From Halorubrum persicum (GTDB lineage: Archaea; Halobacteriota; Halobacteria; Halobacteriales; Haloferacaceae): a stretch of 64,000 bases of DNA. The notes below the pieces were generated by a model, which was given only the letters and a program-made list of their open reading frames with translations, did no database searches and was not told the origin of the DNA. Location: the NCBI RefSeq assembly GCF_002727125.1, contig NZ_NHOA01000030.1, forward strand, positions 1 to 64,000, read 5' to 3'. Below, piece by piece: positions 1 to 7,124 of the stretch. Within the stretch, counting starts at the first letter, position 1. Each line of letters starts with the position of its first letter. The position numbers and the translations under genes are program-made.

Positions 1-1140
1 GAATCCGCGTCCGGCTCCGGATCTGATTCTGACTCCGACTCCGGACTCGCGGACCGCGACGCGCTCGTCGGGCCCGACAGGCTCCGTCGCGTCGCGGCAA
101 ACGAACGCGCCGAGGCGTGGCGGCTGCTGTACGTGGCGGTGACGCGCGCCCGGGATCACCTCGTCGTTCCCCTTCCCCGCTCGGACGGGGGTGCGGACCG
201 GAGCCGGGACCGGTGGCTCGACGCGATCCGCGAGGGGCTGGCGTTCCCGCGCGGCGGGACCGACTCCTACGAGCTTCGGCTCGACGCGGACCCGAACCGG
301 AACGCGATCGACGTCGGCGTCAACGACGTCGACCTGTTCGCCGGACGCGACGTCCCGTCCCGAACCGGATGTGACCTCGTCGCCCGGTCCCCGCCGCGCC
401 GCGATCGGCTCGCCCCGTGGGTCCCGCGGTTCCTGAGCCCGAGCACGATGTACCCGCTGACGGAGGACGCGGACCGGTACGCGCTCGCTCACCTGTTGGG
501 CGAGCCGCTGCACACGACGACGAACGCGGTCGCCGACGATCTACCCCTCCGGTTCGACCGGCTCGGTCCCGAAGCGGTCGGCACGTGTCTCCACGACGCG
601 CTCACGGAACTGGTCGCCCGCGGTGTGGACGAACGGGCCATCCGGGCCGGGGGACCGGCGGTGCGCGCCGCCTTCGACGAGGCCGTTGACGGGATTCGTA
701 CACCGGTCGGCGAGCCCGAGCGTGAGGGGATGTTCGCCTTCTTCGAGACCGTCCTCGACGACTTCGTCGGCTCCGACCTGTGGGACCGGATCGCGGATCC
801 GGCGACCGAGGTCGGGATCGAACGCCCCCTGGACGGACTGGCCGAAGTCGGCGGTCTGGAGTTCGAGATCCACGGGCGGGCGGATTTCGTCGTCGAACAC
901 CCCACCGGAGAGCGGTTCGTGACCGACGTGAAGATCGCCTTAGCCGAGCCGACCGCCGAAACCCGGCGACGCTACGAGATTCAGATCGCGGCGTACGCGT
1001 TCCTCGCGGCCCAGCACGGCGCGTCCGACGCGCCCGTTCACCGGACCGTCGAGACGTTCGGCGTCGCGACCGAGACGACGACGGCCTCGTGGCCGGTCGA
1101 CGTCGTCCACCGTCGACTGCGGCGGCTTCTCGATCGGTGA
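1..1140 (+). CDS. RecB/UvrD-like helicase-nuclease, C-terminal part (partial)
   Basis: The reading frame is open from base 1, so the gene starts outside the window; 379 residues are visible. After a Ser/Asp-rich linker comes a superfamily 1 helicase motif VI, VAVTRAR, at visible residues 45-51. A PD-(D/E)xK nuclease domain lies around residues 290-325: GRAD, then the D-x-K of VTDVKIA, then a QIAAYAF helix. Helicase motif VI followed by a RecB-type nuclease is the layout of AddA/RecB-like double-strand-break processing enzymes. The family call rests on these motifs; the motor domain itself cannot be seen. The product is probably an ATP-dependent exonuclease acting on DNA ends. Confidence 0.85.
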   Translation, partial: ESASGSGSDSDSDSGLADRDALVGPDRLRRVAANERAEAWRLLYVAVTRARDHLVVPLPRSDGGADRSRDRWLDAIREGLAFPRGGTDSYELRLDADPNRNAIDVGVNDVDLFAGRDVPSRTGCDLVARSPPRRDRLAPWVPRFLSPSTMYPLTEDADRYALAHLLGEPLHTTTNAVADDLPLRFDRLGPEAVGTCLHDALTELVARGVDERAIRAGGPAVRAAFDEAVDGIRTPVGEPEREGMFAFFETVLDDFVGSDLWDRIADPATEVGIERPLDGLAEVGGLEFEIHGRADFVVEHPTGERFVTDVKIALAEPTAETRRRYEIQIAAYAFLAAQHGASDAPVHRTVETFGVATETTTASWPVDVVHRRLRRLLDR

Positions 1141-1200
1141 GGCAGACTCGGCCACGGCGCTGACGCGAGCCTTTAAGCCCGTCCGACAACAATAGTGTGT

Positions 1201-1581
1201 ATGGAATCCAAGACTGGATCGGCGGACTCGGGGTCTGCGGAGGACGCCTCCGCCGAGCCCCGACGGCCGACCCCCCTCGACGACGAGGACGCGCTCGACG
1301 CCTTCGTCGCCGACGCGGACGCCGCCGTGGTCGAGTTCTACACGGACGGCTGCGGCATCTGTGCGAGCATGGAGCCCGTCCTCGGAAACGTCGCCCGCGA
1401 GCTCGACGTCGCCGTCGCCACGGTGAACCCCCGCGACGACCCGCCGCTCGTCGAGCGGTTCGACGTGCGAAGCGTCCCGCTGTTCGTGCTGTTCGTCGAC
1501 GGCGAGCCGGTCGCGCGCCGCGCGGACGGGTTCATCCCGGGAGACGATCTCACGGCGTGGATCGCGGATCGCGTCGCGTAA
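1201..1581 (+). CDS. Thioredoxin-family protein
   Basis: The protein has 126 residues from ATG 1201; an in-frame GTG two codons earlier (1195) is the alternative start. An acidic, Ala/Ser-rich N-terminus of about 30 residues precedes a thioredoxin fold with VEFYTDGCGIC, in which the redox motif is CGIC instead of CGPC. A SVPLFVLFVDGEPV stretch carries the cis-proline expected opposite the active site. It is probably a cytoplasmic thiol-disulfide oxidoreductase; the substrate is unknown. It stands alone between the helicase gene and the convergent aEF-1beta pair. A second, canonical thioredoxin lies at 45876. Confidence 0.85.
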   Translation: MESKTGSADSGSAEDASAEPRRPTPLDDEDALDAFVADADAAVVEFYTDGCGICASMEPVLGNVARELDVAVATVNPRDDPPLVERFDVRSVPLFVLFVDGEPVARRADGFIPGDDLTAWIADRVA

Positions 1582-1680
1582 CGCCGCATCCCGTTGAGCC
1601 GGCCGCACGGCCGACGCTCTCCGGTCACGGACGGTCGCTTCGAAAAGGTGTGTTCGCGCCGTCGACGAGATCGGCGTCGT

Positions 1681-1947
1681 CTACAGGCGGCCGACGTTCT
1701 CGACGGCGACGGACTCGACGCCGTCGACCTCGTTGAACGCCTCTTCGACGGCCTCGGTGCCGCCCGCGCCGTCGGGGACGATGACGGTCGGCAGGAGGGC
1801 GACGAGCCCGAACGCGACGTCGTCGCGCTGGAAGCCGCGGATCTTGGCGCCCTGCGGGAGCGACTCCTCCAGCCGGTCCTGCAGGTCGTCGAGGTCCACG
1901 TCGGGGCTGTTCGGCATGACCTTGATCTTGGCGGCGACGTCTCCCAT
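1681..1947 (-). CDS. aef1b: Translation elongation factor aEF-1beta
   Basis: The 88-residue product is the usual length for archaeal EF-1beta, the nucleotide exchange factor that recharges EF-1alpha with GTP. It starts [18 protein letters not shown] and has the characteristic AFGLVAL and terminal [12 protein letters not shown] stretches. The ATG at 1947 follows the stop of the upstream zinc-finger gene by two bases, so the two are almost certainly co-transcribed and translationally coupled. It converges with the thioredoxin-like gene. Confidence 0.95.
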   Translation of the reverse strand: MGDVAAKIKVMPNSPDVDLDDLQDRLEESLPQGAKIRGFQRDDVAFGLVALLPTVIVPDGAGGTEAVEEAFNEVDGVESVAVENVGRL

Positions 1948-1949
1948 TG

Positions 1950-2129
1950 TTAGGGCCCTCGGAAGCCGCAGTCGGGACACTCGTAGAGGTTGCTCTGCTT
2001 CCGGCACTTGGCGCACCGGTGGATCGTCTCGCCGCAGTCGGGGCAGGAGAACCGCGCAGCGTTCATCCCGGCCACCTGAATGCCACAGGAGACACACTGC
2101 CGGGTGCCCTGCGTTTCACTCTCGCTCAT
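1950..2129 (-). CDS. Small two-zinc-finger protein (HVO_2753-like)
   Basis: The 59-residue protein has four CxxC pairs at residues 12/15, 29/32, 39/42 and 51/54, enough ligands for two zinc sites. Length, cysteine spacing and the position directly before aEF-1beta match the conserved haloarchaeal micro-protein HVO_2753 of Haloferax volcanii, for which a deletion has been linked to swarming and biofilm defects. The start is ATG 2129, with a TATA-like TTTTAACC on the coding-strand complement about 25 bases upstream, giving a leaderless or near-leaderless mRNA. Its molecular target is not known; a role near the ribosome is inference from gene order. Confidence 0.9.
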   Translation of the reverse strand: MSESETQGTRQCVSCGIQVAGMNAARFSCPDCGETIHRCAKCRKQSNLYECPDCGFRGP

Positions 2130-2151
2130 ACAGTGATCCACCACCGCGCGA

Positions 2152-2159
2152 CTTTTAAC
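2152..2159 (-). promoter_or_regulatory. Probable TATA box of the zinc-finger/aEF-1beta operon
   Basis: On the minus strand this reads GGTTAAAA, 23-30 bases before ATG 2129. That is the usual distance for haloarchaeal promoters that give leaderless messages. Confidence 0.45.
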
Positions 2160-2212
2160 CGTTGTTCTTTGCCCTCGGTCCCGCACGGCCGATTGCGACG
2201 CGATACCGTGGT

Positions 2213-2587
2213 TCATCCGAGCATGAGCGGCCCGATCAACACTCCCATCAGGTGTACTCGCCGCGCGCCGACTCGCGGCGGGACGAGCCCCAGCGTCCCG
2301 GCGAGGGCGAACACGCCGACGCCGAAAGCGCCCGCGAACGCGTACGATATCACTGCGAGCAACCCCAGTACGCCGACTGAGAGCCGCGTGTAGTCGGCGT
2401 TCCCGACGACGCGGAGGTAGGTGTCGCCGACCAGCAGCACGAGCGCGAAGCCGCACGCCGCGGCGGTCGCGGCCGCGACGAGCAGGATCGGGAGCGCGAA
2501 GGGGACTTCGGCGCGGTCGATCGCGACCGTCACGCCCGTCCGCGGCGTCCCGAGCGCGACGAGCGCGAACAGCGCGAAGATCGTGTT
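2213..2587 (-). pseudogene. TctA-type permease, 3' fragment (interrupted gene)
   Basis: This fragment holds the last ~124 codons of a tripartite-tricarboxylate-type (TctA family) membrane permease. It begins at the integration core with Asn-Thr-Ile-Phe-Ala-Leu-Phe and runs through hydrophobic helices to [15 protein letters not shown] and a stop. The matching 5' part lies 5.18 kb away at 7763-8628 on the same strand. In intact relatives the NTANT[13 protein letters not shown] region is continuous, which places the insertion in a conserved stretch. In-frame codons upstream of the junction (2588-2647) come from the inserted element, so any product would be an orphan C-terminal half. Confidence 0.85.
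2582..2587. repeat. Left attachment core
   Basis: The six bases CGTGTT (AACACG on the gene strand, codons Asn-Thr) are shared with 7763-7768 in direct orientation. The near-repeat continues as GAAnnnCGTGTTnGCC at both ends. The codons sit in the same reading frame at both junctions. Confidence 0.7.
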
Positions 2588-2605
2588 AGCCATTTGGGTG
2601 GCCCT

Positions 2606-2617
2606 ACAGTGCAAACA
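2606..2617. repeat. Left terminal inverted repeat of the element
   Basis: ACAGTGCAAACA is the exact reverse complement of 7728-7739. It begins 18 bases inside the left core. It is a candidate arm-type binding site for the recombinase or its accessory protein. Confidence 0.65.
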
Positions 2618-2664
2618 ATACGACCCAACTAGACTAAGTGTATTCAATCAAACAACATTAGAAT

Positions 2665-3114
2665 ATGGCTACTACACCTTCAGTTATATTGGGAGTAGGG
2701 GTTATGATATGGTTGATCCTCCCATTTTATGTACTACAAGATGCTAAAAGACGTGATAAGAATGAACTTTTCTGGGCTTTCCTCACAATAATTTTCGGAA
2801 TTATTGCTGTAGTCATATATAGCGTGGAGATAACACCATATCCTAAAAATCGTCCGTTGAATAACTCATGGAGTAATTCCTCAACGAATGAGGTACCAGA
2901 TATACCAAAACAATCTGGTTGGAGACATTCAATTGAAAGACATAATGAGGATAATGAGCCAGTCGTCTATGTCTCTGACGGGGTGAACGACGCCGAATTC
3001 ATAATCAAAGAAAATGAAATATCACCCTACTCTAAGGTATATCAACGTAAGTACGGCGATAAGTGGATAGAATCTGCAGAGTCGTACCTACGAACGGAAT
3101 TTAAGAACGAATAA
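2665..3114 (+). CDS. Small membrane protein of the element, function unknown
   Basis: The 149-residue product has two predicted membrane helices, about residues 5-24 and 35-53, joined by a short basic/acidic loop (LQDAKRRDKNEL), then a hydrophilic tail of about 90 residues. The helical hairpin resembles the N-terminal anchor domain found in phospholipase-D-nuclease-like and other small membrane proteins, but that is only a shape likeness. Codon use is strongly AT-rich compared with the host genes, which supports foreign origin. It is the only plus-strand gene of the element and lies closest to the left attachment core. Confidence 0.7.
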   Translation: MATTPSVILGVGVMIWLILPFYVLQDAKRRDKNELFWAFLTIIFGIIAVVIYSVEITPYPKNRPLNNSWSNSSTNEVPDIPKQSGWRHSIERHNEDNEPVVYVSDGVNDAEFIIKENEISPYSKVYQRKYGDKWIESAESYLRTEFKNE

Positions 3115-3177
3115 CACCGCTACAGCAGTGTCGTCCGCGCACTTTCCCGCAAATCGGCTACTGATTACGCCTATGAG

Positions 3178-3867
3178 CTAGCGGCTTACGACCGTGACAC
3201 TATCCGACTCAGATACGGCCTTGTGATTGACGCTTACTCCCCCACTAGGGCGATTCACCTCCCCTCGCTTTTCACGGAAGGCAGTTTCCTGTTCGTCCGT
3301 GGTGCGACCGTTAAGCAACCCTACGGACTTGAGACGGTCCTTCACGTCCGTCTCCCGTATCTCAAGTAGCTCTGCAATTTCCTCAGTGCTACAACCTACC
3401 AAGTATAAGGAACTAAACAGCAACACATTGTTACTGTCTAACATGGACCCATCTATCTCATATCCAAGTACCTCAGAAACAAGGCCTTCACGGTCGAGTT
3501 CCTCCCGTGAATCTGCGAATAGGTCTTCACTGGATAACCCGTGAAGCTCTGCCGCCGACTCTAGACTGTCTAGCCAAGAGCGCATCATACCCTCCGTTCT
3601 GGCACCTGTCATTTCCTTTACAGCATCGGCATACGACCCTACCAATTCATGGGAAAATAGTGTCTCTAGAAACTCCCCTTGAGACGGGTTAGCAAGGTCT
3701 TCACGGTCGGGATAGTCGTTGTAGCTAGAACCGACTAGAGGATCTCCCGACCCAAAGCCAATAGTATCAGATACCAAAGTATTGTCAATTCGTGAAGGGC
3801 GGTCATCTGCCGCGTTCCCACCCCTCTGCCGCGCCTCTTCAACCGTCTCTGTGTCAATTTCAAGCAT
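3178..3867 (-). CDS. Helix-turn-helix-containing protein of the element, function unknown
   Basis: The product has 229 residues from ATG 3867. This start overlaps the stop of the preceding gene by 8 bases (AATGCTTGA), so I prefer it to the upstream in-frame ATGs at 3921 and 3942. The N-terminus is acidic and polar. A sigma-region-4-like helix-turn-helix, CSTEEIAELLEIRETDVKDR, lies near residues 152-171. The C-terminal 45 residues are hydrophilic and probably disordered. It is the last and longest gene of a five-gene overlapping operon. A DNA-binding regulator or replication accessory role is inference; I recognise no named family. Confidence 0.7.
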   Translation of the reverse strand: MLEIDTETVEEARQRGGNAADDRPSRIDNTLVSDTIGFGSGDPLVGSSYNDYPDREDLANPSQGEFLETLFSHELVGSYADAVKEMTGARTEGMMRSWLDSLESAAELHGLSSEDLFADSREELDREGLVSEVLGYEIDGSMLDSNNVLLFSSLYLVGCSTEEIAELLEIRETDVKDRLKSVGLLNGRTTDEQETAFREKRGEVNRPSGGVSVNHKAVSESDSVTVVSR

Positions 3868-4057
3868 TGTATCCCCGCCCGTAGTTCCGTGGTTCACTAT
3901 CGCTCGTTTCCTCTGGCTCATCGGCGTTGTCGTCCGACACAAGCCGTTCTATAGCAGAACGAGCCTCCCCCTCAGTCACGTCCGAATCTGCATCAAGAAC
4001 GACCGTGAACCGCTTTGCCTCGGTCGTTTCCTCGAAGTCGAACGTTTCAGTATTCAT
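3860..4057 (-). CDS. Small acidic element protein
   Basis: The 65-residue product has a predicted strand-helix pattern (KRFTVVLDADSDVTEGEARSAIERLV) and a disordered acidic tail. The start ATG at 4057 overlaps the previous stop in an ATGA, and its own stop overlaps the next start by 8 bases, which argues strongly that it is translated. No family recognised. Confidence 0.65.
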   Translation of the reverse strand: MNTETFDFEETTEAKRFTVVLDADSDVTEGEARSAIERLVSDDNADEPEETSDSEPRNYGRGYNA

Positions 4058-4326
4058 TCTCCACCTCCGTATTCCTCGATAGGCACCAAGGCACGGAGGT
4101 TTCCCCCCGACATTTCGAGAATAATACTTCCATCGGGTAGCGTAACATCGGTTGTTTGTTCCGCATTGTTATAGTTGAAATTTGCCACGACATACTTGTC
4201 TGGCTCAGCATCGGCCTTATAAGCGGCCTTTAAATACTCCCCATCATAGTCTACCTTTCCGTCTTTCACGACTTCAACACGGTCGAAAAGGTCTATCCGT
4301 GTTTCTAAGACCGTAATCTCACTCAT
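4054..4326 (-). CDS. Small element protein, function unknown
   Basis: The 90-residue product is mostly predicted beta-structure (ITVLETRIDLFDRVEVV, then YVVANFNYNNAEQTTDV) with a Gly-rich acidic end. The start overlaps the stop of the preceding small gene by 8 bases (ATGAGTGA), and the 3' end overlaps the next start by 4 bases. It is the third gene of the five-gene chain. Not recognised. Confidence 0.65.
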   Translation of the reverse strand: MSEITVLETRIDLFDRVEVVKDGKVDYDGEYLKAAYKADAEPDKYVVANFNYNNAEQTTDVTLPDGSIILEMSGGNLRALVPIEEYGGGE

Positions 4327-4495
4327 CGATATTCTCCATGTGGTCTAGCACAGTCTCAAGCACTAGCTCCAGATTGTCCCGCCGTGCTTGCGGTTGGCTG
4401 TCGTAGTGACCTATCTCAATACCCACATTTACCAAGCGGTGATACTGAGCCGAATCAATGGGGATCTTCTTCGTTTTGCGGGAACGTGTTACCAT
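4319..4495 (-). CDS. 58-residue basic-to-acidic element protein
   Basis: From ATG 4495 it begins MVTRSRKTKKIPIDSAQY and ends in a helical DNLELVLETVLDHMENIDE. A basic N-terminus, a short strand and two helices are compatible with a ribbon-helix-helix-like DNA-binding protein, but no diagnostic motif is seen. Its start overlaps the stop of the upstream small gene by 7 bases and its stop overlaps the following start by 8, so it belongs to the overlapping operon. Confidence 0.6.
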   Translation of the reverse strand: MVTRSRKTKKIPIDSAQYHRLVNVGIEIGHYDSQPQARRDNLELVLETVLDHMENIDE

Positions 4496-4659
4496 GTTAC
4501 ACCCCCGTCGTCATCCTCCGAATCTGACGACAGCAACGACCGACAAGCCCGAGCCACTACCACCCCAAGAGGGACGTTCTCATCATAGACCGTTTCTTGT
4601 GTCAATTCCAAAACCCGTTTCTCGTCGTCTGAAAGTCGAATACGATTGTCACGTACCAT
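4489..4659 (-). CDS. 56-residue element protein, possible ribbon-helix-helix
   Basis: From ATG 4659 it reads MVRDNRIRLSDDEKRVLEL, a short basic strand followed by two helices and an acidic tail. This order resembles small CopG/Arc-type regulators. It is the first gene of the five-gene overlapping operon. The region upstream (4660 onward) is the non-coding block, so it would be the promoter-proximal product and a plausible autorepressor. The family assignment is inference from pattern only. Confidence 0.55.
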   Translation of the reverse strand: MVRDNRIRLSDDEKRVLELTQETVYDENVPLGVVVARACRSLLSSDSEDDDGGVTW

Positions 4660-5010
4660 AGTATGAATAAAGTGAGAAGGCAGTTATCCACGGCGGTGAA
4701 CCAACAATGACTGAAACCTTCTAAACACACGGTAGAAGGGACGACAACCGCTTTACCTGACCTGAGTAGTACACCGCCGTGTTCCCCACCTCCCCATATA
4801 TGTATGTAGTGGCAGTGAAAATATTAGACAGTCTCTCGTCTATTCTACGGTCGTTATCCAATATCGGCAGTGATGTAATGCGTGTGTATGGGTATCGGCT
4901 CGACAAAAATACCCGAGTTATACAAGATTATGTATAGTTTTAGCCTTCATTTGCGTGGGAACAGTTGTAGTATGGCAGTTAGAAAGGTGGTTAGAAGGCC
5001 TATAAAGGGC

Positions 5011-5045
5011 AGAAATGTAATTAGGGGGAGAAATTCGATTAGGGG
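5011..5045. repeat. Two 17-bp direct repeats, period 18
   Basis: AGAAATGTAATTAGGGG (5011-5027) and AGAAATTCGATTAGGGG (5029-5045) match at 14 of 17 positions. They precede the bipartite repeats. Confidence 0.7.
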
Positions 5046-5072
5046 TGATACGGGAGGTGGGGGAAATATCAG

Positions 5073-5108
5073 GTGGCTGATACTCGGGGTGTGTGATACA
5101 CCCACATG
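5073..5108 (+). repeat. Bipartite repeat copy 1
   Basis: GTGGCTGAT at 5073-5081 and ACCCACATG at 5100-5108, start-to-start distance 27; followed by CTCCCCA. Confidence 0.75.
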
Positions 5109-5192
5109 CTCCCCAACTGTCGTAATCAGGTTTCGACAACTGTGAAACTCGCCCGTGACGCGCCGCACAGACAGCAACTTGAATCAGGATAC

Positions 5193-5228
5193 GTGGCTGA
5201 TACCCGATTATCGGTCATTACCCACATG
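5193..5228 (+). repeat. Bipartite repeat copy 2
   Basis: GTGGCTGAT at 5193-5201 and ACCCACATG at 5220-5228, start-to-start distance 27; preceded by GATAC as in copy 3. Confidence 0.75.
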
Positions 5229-5240
5229 AGTCGGGGATAC

Positions 5241-5275
5241 GTGGCTGATTTCCGATAGTGAGAACTACCCACATG
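5241..5275 (+). repeat. Bipartite repeat copy 3
   Basis: GTGGCTGAT at 5241-5249 and ACCCACATG at 5267-5275, start-to-start distance 26; followed by CTCCCCA as in copy 1. Confidence 0.75.
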
Positions 5276-5351
5276 CTCCCCACCAAAACAATCGATTTCT
5301 GAAACCGTCGTTTTCGGGGGAAAAACACTGCCACTACTGATGCTGTCTTAT

Positions 5352-5365
5352 TATGTACGTACATA
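5352..5365. promoter_or_regulatory. Perfect 14-bp palindrome
   Basis: TATGTACGTACATA is its own reverse complement. The ACGTACAT part recurs at 5395-5402. It is a possible dimer-binding operator. Confidence 0.45.
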
Positions 5366-5373
5366 GACCACGG

Positions 5374-5398
5374 ACGTTGTAATGCTGTACTACAACGT
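5374..5398. other. Inverted repeat with 8-bp arms and 9-base loop
   Basis: ACGTTGTA (5374-5381) and TACAACGT (5391-5398) are exact complements. It could be a hairpin or a dimer-binding site. Confidence 0.5.
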
Positions 5399-5750
5399 AC
5401 ATGACCGGCCTCGGCTCGTGTTTGCCCCCCGCCTCTGAGCAAACAACACACATGAGCCGCCGAACGTACCTGAGCCAATTCGAGATCCTACAGAGAACCA
5501 CCCCGATATACGCACTAGTTATTCTTTCAGTTACTCCTCTAAACTACACCCCCCTCAAATTCGGCAGTCTGAGTTACCTGAGAGTATCGCAGAAGAGGGG
5601 CAAAATTTGTATTCACAAAACCCCCACCCTTCACGCAACCAGAACCACCTTCCACGGGGTTTCGTACTTTGCGATTCTCCAATTTATTGGTCCCTCAGGT
5701 GCATGAGACGTACACAAATAGCACTTGAGTAACTTTTTACGGATATGCCG

Positions 5751-5770
5751 TCTAGGACCACAATCCTAGA
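5751..5770. other. Inverted repeat with 7-bp arms and 6-base loop
   Basis: TCTAGGA and TCCTAGA flank CCACAA. It is a short AT-balanced stem, without an obvious T-tract, so an operator is as likely as a terminator. Confidence 0.45.
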
Positions 5771-6099
5771 TAACCTCATTAATCTAGATATGTGGGACCA
5801 CCGAATCTTTGATACAGTATTAATTATGTGTAATGAAGTTAATCACGGCTTGTAGGTGATTCAATTAAGTTTGGTAGATGCGTATCTACTTTTTGGCTGT
5901 TCAATCTCCACCTTCGACTGAGTATCACGTCCCTCCCCGGTCAACAATAGTATGCTTATAAAGGGACGTTTCTGCGCTATATGGGGTGCATCAATACGGA
6001 CGACGTGCCTAGACTTTTCGAGACAGTATATATGAACCGCCGACACAACACATTTAAAAATTATTATTTAATTTTTCAGATATGAGTCAAACATTCGGC

Positions 6100-7119
6100 T
6101 CAGATACTCGGACCATGTCTGCGAACCGAGTTTTGTAGATCCTTGGTGGAGTATTTCAGGTAATTCTCTTTCGTCGTCTCAATGTCGTCATGTCCGAGCA
6201 AATCAGCCAAGAAGGAAATATCGCCGCCGTCATTGATGAAATGCACCCCGAACGACTTTCTCAAAGTATGCGCTCCGACTCGATTGATAGCCCTTCCAGT
6301 GTCTGATTCTACCTCCCCCTCTGGTGGCTTTCCTCGATACACTACCTCCTGTAAAGATGCATTTTCGGCGGCAGTGGTTACTACGTCCGTGACTGTCTGT
6401 TCGTCCATACGTTCTTGCCGCCGTGTTGGGAACAGATAATCCGAATCCTCTGCATTGAAAACCGCGGGTCGTTCCGACTCAATCCACCTGTTCAAGTGCC
6501 AATTGAGAGACGACTGATACCATACGTCACGTGGGTCTTCCGTCTTCTTTCCGTACACTGCGATATGGTTTCGCTCTTGGTCGATATGGTCGAGTTTCAC
6601 ACGGACAAGTTCCGACCGCCTCATACCAGTCTGATACAGCATACGGCAGATTAGTTCGTTCCGAACGGTGGGAGTAGGGACGTTCTCAATTAACTCAGCC
6701 ACCTCTTCGCTAGACAGTGGCTTGTCACCCCCTTCCACGTCCTTCTTAGACGACTTATGCATACCGTCTAACCGTTCGGGGGTTGCGTGTTCCGTAGGAT
6801 CTTGGCTAACAGATACCTCAGGGAACCCCCGTCTTCCGTCCGTTCCGAACGTCTCTAGTGTACTGTAGAAATCCCCCAGAGACGCGTGAGCTACCCGCAC
6901 AGAGGAAGGTGCATACTGCTTGTCGTCTTTCATCCATTGATAGAAATCCTCTGCATGACCGCTATGACAATCCCACAAGGTAGCCTCTGTATGGTCTTCG
7001 AGGTAATCACGGAACCGCCGAACGTGACGGCGGTATTCACGGGCGGTGCTGGCAGACTGTTTCTCCTTGTATTGGTGGTATGTGTCAATCGCCCGTTCTG
7101 CATCGGTAGTTTGTGACAT
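6100..7119 (-). CDS. int: Tyrosine recombinase / integrase of the element
   Basis: The product has 339 residues from ATG 7119. I chose this start because it falls 5 bases after the stop of the upstream regulator and has an AGAGGG Shine-Dalgarno-like run before it; an in-frame ATG at 7143 would overlap that gene. The N-terminal ~110 residues are a SAM-like core-binding domain (TAREYRRHVRRFRDYLE). The catalytic domain has Arg167 in TGMRRSE, the H-x-x-R pair His284/Arg287 in AHTLRKSF, His310 in LLGHDD and the nucleophile Tyr320 in KENYLKY. All five canonical residues are present, so it is probably active. It should catalyse integration and excision at the AACACG core. Confidence 0.93.
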   Translation of the reverse strand: MSQTTDAERAIDTYHQYKEKQSASTAREYRRHVRRFRDYLEDHTEATLWDCHSGHAEDFYQWMKDDKQYAPSSVRVAHASLGDFYSTLETFGTDGRRGFPEVSVSQDPTEHATPERLDGMHKSSKKDVEGGDKPLSSEEVAELIENVPTPTVRNELICRMLYQTGMRRSELVRVKLDHIDQERNHIAVYGKKTEDPRDVWYQSSLNWHLNRWIESERPAVFNAEDSDYLFPTRRQERMDEQTVTDVVTTAAENASLQEVVYRGKPPEGEVESDTGRAINRVGAHTLRKSFGVHFINDGGDISFLADLLGHDDIETTKENYLKYSTKDLQNSVRRHGPSI

Positions 7120-7124
7120 GGGCG

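Larger units (their letters stand above)
4660..6099. other. 1.44-kb non-coding, repeat-rich block of the element
   Basis: No convincing gene is seen; the few ORFs of 60-100 codons run through repeats and have atypical composition. The block holds a pair of 17-bp direct repeats (5011-5045), three bipartite repeats (5073-5275), a perfect 14-bp palindrome (5352-5365), a stem with 8-bp arms (5374-5398), and a stem with 7-bp arms (5751-5770). It then becomes very AT-rich toward 6060-6080. It is upstream of the small-gene operon and downstream of the integrase. It is a good candidate for a replication origin, a regulatory or packaging region, or a non-coding RNA locus. Confidence 0.6.

Noticed and set aside
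4721-4906. 61-codon minus-strand frame in the element's non-coding block
   Set aside because: No plausible protein pattern, no overlap with the operon, and the region is repeat-rich; most likely a chance frame.
5073-5275. CRISPR array
   Set aside because: Only three repeats, each split in two short motifs, with unequal distances between copies and no cas genes.
5401-5706. 101-codon plus-strand frame starting beside the hairpin at 5374-5398
   Set aside because: The translation has no domain or membrane pattern and competes with an opposite-strand frame over part of its length; not enough support.
5861-6046. 61-codon minus-strand frame after the integrase
   Set aside because: Starts at a GTG without a good upstream signal and shows no recognisable pattern; left as part of the non-coding block.
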